Shown here piece after piece: positions 54,861-64,000 of a DNA stretch of 64,000 bases. The position numbers and the translations under genes were made by a program. The notes below the pieces were generated by a model. It saw only the letters and a program-made list of their open reading frames with translations. It was not told the DNA's origin and made no database searches. This DNA comes from Escarpia spicata. Its lineage: Eukaryota > Annelida > Polychaeta > Sabellida > Siboglinidae. The DNA lies in the NCBI GenBank assembly GCA_963995525.1, contig OZ023206.1, forward strand, positions 4,476,295 to 4,540,294, in the 5' to 3' direction. The first letter of the stretch is position 1, and each line of letters opens with the position of its first letter.

Positions 54861-57800
54861 ATTGATTTAAAGACATTCTGTGACTAGCAGGACAAACCTG
54901 TACGCGCCAGCCTGACATTCCACTAAGTACATTGATTTAAAGACATTCTGTGACTAGCAGGACAAACCTGTATGCGCCAGCCTGACATTCCACTAAGTAC
55001 ATTGATTTAAAGACATGTGACTAGCAGGACAAACCTGTATGCGCCAGCCTGACATTCCACTAAGTACATTGATTTAAAGACATTCTGTGACTAGTAGGAC
55101 AAACCTGTACGCGCCAGCCTGACATTCCACTAAGTACATTGATTTAAAGACATGTGACTAGCAGGACAAACCTGTATGCGCCAGCCTGACATTCCACTAA
55201 GTACATTGATTTAAAGACATTCTGTGACTAGCAGGACAAACCTGTATGCGCCAGCCTGACATTCCACTAAGTACATTGATTTAAAGACATTATGTGACTA
55301 GCAGGACAAACCTGTACGCGCCAGCCTGACATTCCACTAAGTACATTGATTTAAAGACATTATGTGACTAGCAGAACAAACCTGTACGCGCCAGCCTGAC
55401 ATTCCACTAAGTACATTGATTTAAAGACATTCTGTGACTAGCAGGACAAACCTGTACGCGCCAGCCTGACATTCCACTAAGTACATTGATTTAAAGACAT
55501 TCTGTGACTAGCAGGACAAACCTGATGGCGCCAGCCTGACATTCCACTAAGTACATTGATTTAAAGACATTATGTGACTAGCAGAACAAACCTGATGGCG
55601 CCAGCCTGACATTCCACTAAGTACATTGATTTAAAGACATTCTGTGACTAGCAGGACAAACCTGTACGCGCCAGCCTGACATTCCACTAAGTACATTGAT
55701 TTAAAGACATTCTGTGACTAGCAGGACAAACCTGTACGCGCCAGCCTGACATTCCACTAAGTACATTGATTTAAAGACATTCTGTGACTAGCAGGACAAA
55801 CCTGTACGCGCCAGCCTGACATTCCACTAAGTACATTGATTTAAAGACATTCTGTGACTAGCAGGACAAACCTGTATGCGCCAGCCTGACATTCCACTAA
55901 GTACATTGATTTAAAGACATGTGACTAGCAGGACAAACCTGTATGCGCCAGCCTGACATTCCACTAAGTACATTGATTTAAAGACATTCTGTGACTAGCA
56001 GGACAAACCTGTATGCGCCAGCCTGACATTCCACTAAGTACATTGATTTAAAGACATTCTGTGACTAGCAGGACAAACCTGTATGCGCCAGCCTGACATT
56101 CCACTAAGTACATTGATTTAAAGACATTATGTGACTAGCAGGACAAACCTGTACGCGCCAGCCTGACATTCCACTAAGTACATTGATTTAAAGACATTAT
56201 GTGACTAGCAGAACAAACCTGTACGCGCCAGCCTGACATTCCACTAAGTACATTGATTTAAAGACATTCTGTGACTAGCAGGACAAACCTGTACGCGCCA
56301 GCCTGACATTCCACTAAGTACATTGATTTAAAGACATTCTGTGACTAGCAGGACAAACCTGATGGCGCCAGCCTGACATTCCACTAAGTACATTGATTTA
56401 AAGACAGTATGTGACTAGCAGAACAAACCTGATGGCGCCAGCCTGACATTCCACTAAGTACATTGATTTAAAGACATTCTGTGACTAGCAGGACAAACCT
56501 GTACGCGCCAGCCTGACATTCCACTAAGTACATTGATTTAAAGACATTATGTGACTAGCAGGACAAACCTGATGGCGCCAGCCTGACATTCCACTAAGTA
56601 CATTGATTTAAAGACATTCTGTGACTAGCAGGACAAACCTGTACGCGCCAGCCTGACATTCCACTAAGTACATTGATTTAAAGACATTCTGTGACTAGCA
56701 GGACAAACCTGTACGCGCCAGCCTGACATTCCACTAAGTACATTGATTTAAAGACATTCTGTGACTAGCAGGACAAACCTGTACGCGCCAGCCTGACATT
56801 CCACTAAGTACATTGATTTAAAGACATTCTGTGACTAGCAGGACAAACCTGTACGCGCCAGCCTGACATTCCACTAAGTACATTGATTTAAAGACATTAT
56901 GTGACTAGCAGGACAAACCTGTACGCGCCAGCCTGACATTCCACTAAGTACATTGATTTAAAGACATTCTGTGACTAGCAGGACAAACCTGTACGCGCCA
57001 GCCTGACATTCCACTAAGTACATTGATTTAAAGACATTATGTGACTAGCAGGACAAACCTGTACGCGCCAGCCTGACATTCCACTAAGTACATTGATTTA
57101 AAGACATTATGTGACTAGCAGAACAAACCTGTACGCGCCAGCCTGACATTCCACTAAGTACATTGATATAAAGACATTCTGTGACTAGCAGGACAAACCT
57201 GTACGCGCCAGCCTGACATTCCACTAAGTACATTGATTTAAAGACATTATTTGACTAGCAGAACAAACCTGTACGCGCCAGCCTGACATTCCACTAAGTA
57301 CATTGATTTAAAGACATTATGTGACTAGCAGGACAAACCTGTACGTGCCAGCCTGACATTCCACTAAATACATTGATTTAAAGACATTATGTGACTAGCA
57401 GAACAAACCTGTACGCGCCAGCCTGACATTCCACTAAGTTCATTGATTTAAAGACATTATGTGACTAGCAGGACAAACCTGTATGTGCCAGCCTGACATT
57501 CCACTAAGTACATTGATTTAAAGACATTATGTGACTAGCAGGACAAACCTGTACGCGCCAGCCTGACATTCCACTAAGTACATTGATTTAAAGACATTAT
57601 GTGACTAGCAGGACAAACCTGTACGCGCCAGCCTGACATTCCACTAAGTACATTGATTTAAAGACATTATGTGACTAGCAGAACAAACCTGTACGCGCCA
57701 GCCTGACATTCCACTAAGTACATTGATTTAAAGACATTATGTGACTAGCAGAACAAACCTGTACGCGCCAGCCTGACATTCCACTAAGTACATTGATTTA

Positions 57801-60800
57801 AAGACATTCTGTGACTAGCAGGACAAACCTGTACGCGCCAGCCTGACATTCCACTAAGTACATTGATTTAAAGACATTATTTGACTAGCAGAACAAACCT
57901 GTATGCGCCAGCCTGACATTCCACTAAGTACATTGATTTAAAGACATTATGTGACTAGCAGGACAAACCTGTACGTGCCAGCCTGACATTCCACTAAATA
58001 CATTGACTTAAAGACATTATGTGACTAGCAGAACAAACCTGTACGCGCCAGCCTGACATTCCACTAAGTACATTGATTTAAAGACATTATGTGACTAGCA
58101 GGACAAACCTGTATGTGCCAGCCTGACATTCCACTAAGTACATTGATTTAAAGACATTATGTGACTAGCAGGACAAACCTGTACGCGCCAGCCTGACATT
58201 CCACTAAGTACATTGATTTAAAGACATTATGTGACTAGCAGGACAAACCTGTACGCGCCAGCCTGACATTCCACTAAGTACATTGATTTAAAGACATTAT
58301 GTGACTAGCAGAACAAACCTGTACGCGCCAGCCTGACATTCCACTAAGTACATTGATTTAAAGACATTCTGTGACTAGCAGGACAAACCTGTACGCGCCA
58401 GCCTGACATTCCACTAAGTACATTGATTTAAAGACATTATGTGACTAGCAGGACAAACCTGTACGCGCCAGCCTGACATTCCACTAAGTACATTGATTTA
58501 AAGACATTATGTGACTAGCAGAACAAACCTGTACGCGCCAGCCTGACATCCACTAAGTACATTGATTTAAAGACATTCTGTGACTAGCAGGACAAACCTG
58601 TACGCGCCAGCCTGACATTCCACTAAGTACATTGATTTAAAGACATTATGTGACTAGCAGGACAAACCTGATGGCGCCAGCCTGACATTCCACTAAGTAC
58701 ATTGATTTAAAGACATTATGTGACTAGCAGAACAAACCTGTATGCGCCAGCCTGACATTCCACTAAGTACATTGATTTAAAGACATTATGTGACTAGCAG
58801 GACAAACCTGTATGTGCCAGCCTGACATTCCACTAAGTACATTGATTTAAAGACATTATGTGACTAGCAGGACAAACCTGTACGCGCCAGCCTGACATTC
58901 CACTAAATACATTGATTTAAAGACATTATGTGACTAGCAGGACAAACCTGTACGCGCCAGCCTGACATTCCACTAAGTACATTGATTTAAAGACATTCTG
59001 TGACTAGCAGGACAAACCTGTATGCGCCAGCCTGACATTCCACTAAGTACATTGATTTAAAGACATTATGTGACTAGCAGGACAAACCTGTATGTACCAG
59101 CCTGACATTCCACTATGTACATTGATTTAAAGACATTATGTGACTAGCAGAACAAACCTGTACGCGCCAGCCTGACATTCCACTAAGTACATTGATTTAA
59201 AGACATTATGTGACTAGCAGGACAAACCTGTACGCGCCAGCCTCACATTCCATTAAGTACATTGATTTAAAGACATTATGTGACTAGCAGGACAAACCTG
59301 TACGCGCCAGCCTGACATTCCACTAAGTACATTGATTTAAAGACATTCTGTGACTAGCAGGACAAACCTGTACGCGCCAGCCTGACATTCCACTAAGTAC
59401 ATTGATTTAAAGACATTCTGTGACTAGCAGGACAAACCTGTATGCGCCAGCCTGACATTCCACTAAGTACATTGATTTAAAGACATTCTGTGACTAGCAG
59501 GACAAACCTGTACGCGCCAGCCTGACATTCCACTAAGTACATTGATTTAAAGACATTCTGTGACTAGCAGGACAAACCTGTATGCGCCAGCCTGACATTC
59601 CACTAAGTACATTGATTTAAAGACATTCTGTGACTAGCAGGACAAACCTGTACGCGCCAGCCTCACATTCCACTAAGTACATTGATTTAAAGACATTATG
59701 TGACTAGCAGAACAAACCTGTACGCGCCAGCCTGACATTCCACTAAGTACATTGATTTAAAGACATTCTGTGACTAGCAGGACAAACCTGTACGCGCCAG
59801 CCTGACATTCCACTAAGTACATTGATTTAAAGACATTCTGTGACTAGCAGGACAAACCTGTACGCGCCAGCCTGACATTCCACTAAGTACATTGATTTAA
59901 AGACATTCTGTGACTAGCAGGACAAACCTGTACGCGCCAGCCTGACATTCCACTAAGTACATTGATTTAAAGACATTATGTGACTAGCAGAACAAACCTG
60001 TACACGCCAGCCTGACATTCCACTAAGTACATTGATTTAAAGACATTCTGTGACTAGCAGGACAAACCTGTACGCGCCAGCCTGACATTCCACTAAGTAC
60101 ATTGATTTAAAGACATTATGTGACTAGCAGGACAAACCTGTACGCGCCAGCCTGACATTCCACTAAGTACATTGATTTAAAGACATTATGTGACTAGCAG
60201 AACAAACCTGTACGCGCCAGCCTGACATTCCACTAAGTACATTGATTTAAAGACATTCTGTGACTAGCAGGACAAACCTGTACGCGCCAGCCTGACATTC
60301 CACTAAGTACATTGATTTAAAGACATTATTTGACTAGCAGAACAAACCTGTACGCGCCAGCCTGACATTCCACTAAGTACATTGATTTAAAGACATTATG
60401 TGACTAGCAGGACAAACCTGTACGTGCCAGCCTGACATTCCACTAAATACATTGATTTAAAGACATTATGTGACTAGCAGAACAAACCTGTACGCGCCAG
60501 CCTGACATTCCACTAAGTACATTGATTTAAAGACATTATGTGACTAGCAGGACAAACCTGTATGTACCAGCCTGACATTCCACTAAGTACATTGATTTAA
60601 AGACATTATGTGACTAGCAGGACAAACCTGTACGCGCCAGCCTGACATTCCACTAAGTACATTGATTTAAAGACATTATGTGACTAGCAGGACAAACCTG
60701 TACGCGCCAGCCTGACATTCCACTAAGTACATTGATTTAAAGACATTATGTGACTAGCAGAACAAACCTGTACGCGCCAGCCTGACATTCCACTAAGTAC

Positions 60801-62763
60801 ATTGATTTAAAGACATTATGTGACTAGCAGGACAAACCTGTACGCGCCAGCCTGACATTCCACTAAGTACATTGATTTAAAGACATTCTGTGACTAGCAG
60901 GACAAACCTGTACGCGCCAGCCTGACATTCCACTAAGTACATTGATTTAAAGACATTATGTGACTAGCAGGACAAACCTGATGGCGCCAGCCTGACATTC
61001 CACTAAGTACATTGATTTAAAGACATTATGTGACTAGCAGAACAAACCTGTATGCGCCAGCCTGACATTCCACTAAGTACATTGATTTAAAGACATTATG
61101 TGACTAGCAGGACAAACCTGTATGTGCCAGCCTGACATTCCACTAAGTACATTGATTTAAAGACATTATGTGACTAGCAGGACAAACCTGTACGCGCCAG
61201 CCTGACATTCCACTAAATACATTGATTTAAAGACATTATGTGACTAGCAGGACAAACCTGTACGCGCCAGCCTGACATTCCACTAAGTACATTGATTTAA
61301 AGACATTCTGTGACTAGCAGGACAAACCTGTACGCGCCAGCCTGACATTCCACTAAGTACATTGATTTAAAGACATTATGTGACTAGCAGAACAAACCTG
61401 TACGCGCCAGCCTGACATTCCACTAAGTACATTGATTTAAAGACATTATGTGACTAGCAGGACAAACCTGTACCCGCCAGCCTCACATTCCATTAAGTAC
61501 ATTGATTTAAAGACATTATGTGACTAGCAGGACAAACCTGTACGCGCCAGCCTGACATTCCACTAAGTACATTGATTTAAAGACATTCTGTGACTAGCAG
61601 GACAAACCTGTACGCGCCAGCCTGACATTCCACTAAGTACATTGATTTAAAGACATTATGTGACTAGCAGGACAAACCTGATGGCGCCAGCCTGACATTC
61701 CACTAAGTACATTGATTTAAAGACATTATGTGACTAGCAGAACAAACCTGTATGCGCCAGCCTGACATTCCACTAAGTACATTGATTTAAAGACATTATG
61801 TGACTAGCAGGACAAACCTGTACGCGCCAGCCTGACATTCCACTAAGTACATTGATTTAAAGACATTATGTGACTAGCAGGACAAACCTGTACGCGCCAG
61901 CCTGACATTCCACTAAGTACATTGATTTAAAGACATTATGTGACTAGCAGGACAAACCTGTACGCGCCAGCCTGACATTCCACTAAGTACATTGATTTAA
62001 AGACATTATGTGACTAGCAGGACAAACCTGATGGCGCCAGCCTGACATTCCACTAAGTACATTGATTTAAAGACATTATGTGACTAGCAGAACAAACCTG
62101 ATGGCGCCAGCCTGACATTCCACTAAGTACATTGATTTAAAGACATTATGTGACTAGCAGGACAAACCTGATGGCGCCAGCCTGACATTCCACTAAGTAC
62201 ATTGATTTAAAGACATTATGTGACTAGCAGAACAAACCTGTACGCGCCAGCCTGACATTCCACTAAGTACATTGATTTAAAGACATTATGTGACTAGCAG
62301 GACAAACCTGTACGCGCCAGCCTGACATTCCACTAAGTACATTGATTTAAAGACATTATGTGACTAGCAGGACAAACCTGTACGCGCCAGCCTGACATTC
62401 CATTAAGTACATTGATTTAAAGACATTATGTGACTAGCAGGACAAACCTGTACGCGCCAGCCTGACATTCCACTAAGTACATTGATTTAAAGACATTATG
62501 TGACTAGCAGGACAAACCTGTACGCGCCAGCCTGACATTCCATTAAGTACATTGATTTAAAGACATTATGTGACTAGCAGGACAAACCTGTACGCTCCAG
62601 CCTGACATTCCACTAAGTACATTGATTTAAAGACATTATGTGACTAGCAGAACAAACCTGTACGCGCCAGCCTGACATTCCACTAAGTACATTGATTTAA
62701 AGACATTATGTGACTAGCAGGACAAACCTGTACGCTCCAGCCTGACATTCCACTAAGTACATT
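54861..62763. repeat. 70-bp satellite array, ~113 copies
   Basis: Unit ATTGATTTAAAGACATTCTG, TGACTAGCAGGACAAACCTG, TACGCGCCAGCCTGACATTC, CACTAAGTAC: 70 bp. Variation is concentrated at three sites: TTCTG or TTATG; AGGAC or AGAAC; TACGCG, TATGCG, GATGGCG or TACGTG. Near 55015, 55150 and 55920 units are 66 bp (4-bp loss), and one near 58548 is 69 bp. Rare TTTGACTAGCA units lie at 57251, 57881 and 60330. The first pair is 630 bp (9 monomers) apart, and the second 2449 bp (35 monomers less the 1-bp loss). No unique spacers and no coding capacity. Confidence 0.98.
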
Positions 62764-64000
62764 CATATTAATTAATGCATAAGTTGCATCCTTTTTCAGT
62801 AAATGTTCATTTTCTATTGAATATATGTGTTGTCTTATAGTTATGTAATATTCATTATAGTTTCTTGTTATGTATTGCAGTACTGTCTTCCACGAGGTTT
62901 GGTTGTATATATACATGAATTGATGATGGATGATATCAGATCAAAAATGTTTTGAGTGAACATGTTTTTTCATCAACCAACAGGAAATAACAATGATTAT
63001 GGGATAAAATAATACTAATGCTGCCTCTGTGTGAAGTCTTTGCAACTAACTTATCCACAATTTTAATAGAAAAAAGAAAAGAAACAAGTCACTGCCGTAA
63101 AAGCTTTGTGACTTGCATTACGCTACCGAGTTTTGCATGACTTGCGTTACACATATTCAGTGCCCAATATCATAACCTGTGTAGACTAGATATGGATGTT
63201 GTTGATATCATTTAGTTAGGTATATCCTATAGAAGGAAGCAGATTTATAATTGGCAGTCTCAGGGGTTTCTGTGTAAAATGAAAAATCCCTAATTTTGTG
63301 ACTCGCATTACATAAATTTCACACACACACCCCCCCCCCCCCCGAGTCTAATTCATGAGTGAATTTTGTGAATTCTGCACATAATGTTTGAATGACGCAT
63401 TTTCAAATTCATGCAGTGTTCAAACATTGAACATTGTTTTTCTCCAACAGCTTTAAATTATGTCCCACCATAAAAAATAATATTTGGAAATTCAATCAAA
63501 ATATTTTAAGACCAATTTCCGTGTTTTCATAGAAATGCCCACCCGTACCGAACGTTGTGTTTTTTAAATACACTACCAGTTGTTAGATGGGAGGTCAATG
63601 GTCCAAGGGGCTGACCATGGGCCATGTGGGGACGTGCTGCTTCATTCCTGTAGGCAGAAATAGGCTGCGAAATAATTGCTCTGACATGGTTAGGAACTTA
63701 GAAATTGCCATGGTTTCACTTTGTGTAATAACATTGCGCAACAGTGTCTCTTCCCAACACATGGAGTAATGTGAGGCATTACGCAAGTGCCAGACTCCCT
63801 CACTGACCCTGGCCACGGGTAGTGCAGGTCAGTTAGTCCTCAGGACCTCAACAAAACTCAGGTGAGGTGACTGAAATAAACAATGTTTGGTGCATGTTGA
63901 GTTAACGCCAAGTGACAGCAAGGCAGCAGGGGCATACAGTTCCAGACGGGAAATAATGCCAGGATCCTTTCACATGTGAGTAGCTGCATTGTCCGTTGCG
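62764..64000. other. Unannotated noncoding DNA
   Basis: No gene recognised. A run of 14 C lies near 63331-63344. The motif GTGACTYGCRTTAC recurs at 63108, 63138 (lacking the first G) and 63298, as it does left of the 70-bp satellite. Confidence 0.5.

Noticed and set aside
54861..62763. CRISPR array
   Set aside because: Regular repeats, but there are no unique spacers; the entire 70-bp unit repeats. The surrounding DNA is animal-type with no cas genes.

Overview
This window is animal nuclear DNA, most likely from a marine invertebrate. I cannot name the lineage. The evidence is AT-rich intergenic sequence and a mix of degenerate Ty3/Gypsy LTR retrotransposons with CR1/L2-, Rex1- and RTE-like non-LTR fragments. 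Polymerase II-type TATA and E-box promoters, long microsatellites and large minisatellite arrays point the same way. I find no convincing intact host gene. The nearest candidate is a tiny first exon on the minus strand near 6.87 kb.

Layout. 0-9.9 kb: unannotated DNA, a 55-bp hairpin-forming satellite (3.1-5.6 kb), a CpG-rich patch with a full CTCF-type consensus (6.95 kb), and two related minisatellites (8.7-9.7 kb). 9.94-15.77 kb: a nearly complete but dead Gypsy element with LTRs, primer site, gag, pol, polypurine tract and a 5-bp target duplication. Its pol gene carries an in-frame 90-bp minisatellite. 16.05-21.05 kb: a 5.0-kb element with ~0.5-kb terminal inverted repeats and a perfect 6-bp target duplication. 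It holds two small genes driven by near-identical E-box/TATA promoters, a broken C2H2 zinc-finger gene, a cluster of CRE palindromes, and CTCF-like motifs in both inverted repeats. This is the most unusual object in the window.

21-28.3 kb: simple repeats, a Gypsy integrase fragment, an internally deleted Gypsy copy between its LTRs, and two LINE fragments. 28.7-33 kb: a three-copy ~360-bp repeat, then a LINE with two coding-derived minisatellites. 33.6-39.1 kb: a rearranged LINE/Gypsy mosaic with 417-420-bp inverted arms, then a CR1/L2 copy. 39-54.8 kb: mostly noncoding, with a Rex1-like RT, a GAGTAC-rich block, and 34-bp and 42-bp satellites. 54.86-62.76 kb: about 113 copies of a 70-bp satellite. 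62.8-64 kb: nothing recognised.

The genes here do not form a host pathway. They belong to separate mobile elements at different stages of decay. Recurrent themes are minisatellites arising inside transposon coding sequence, and satellites that expand by copying blocks of 7 to 35 monomers.
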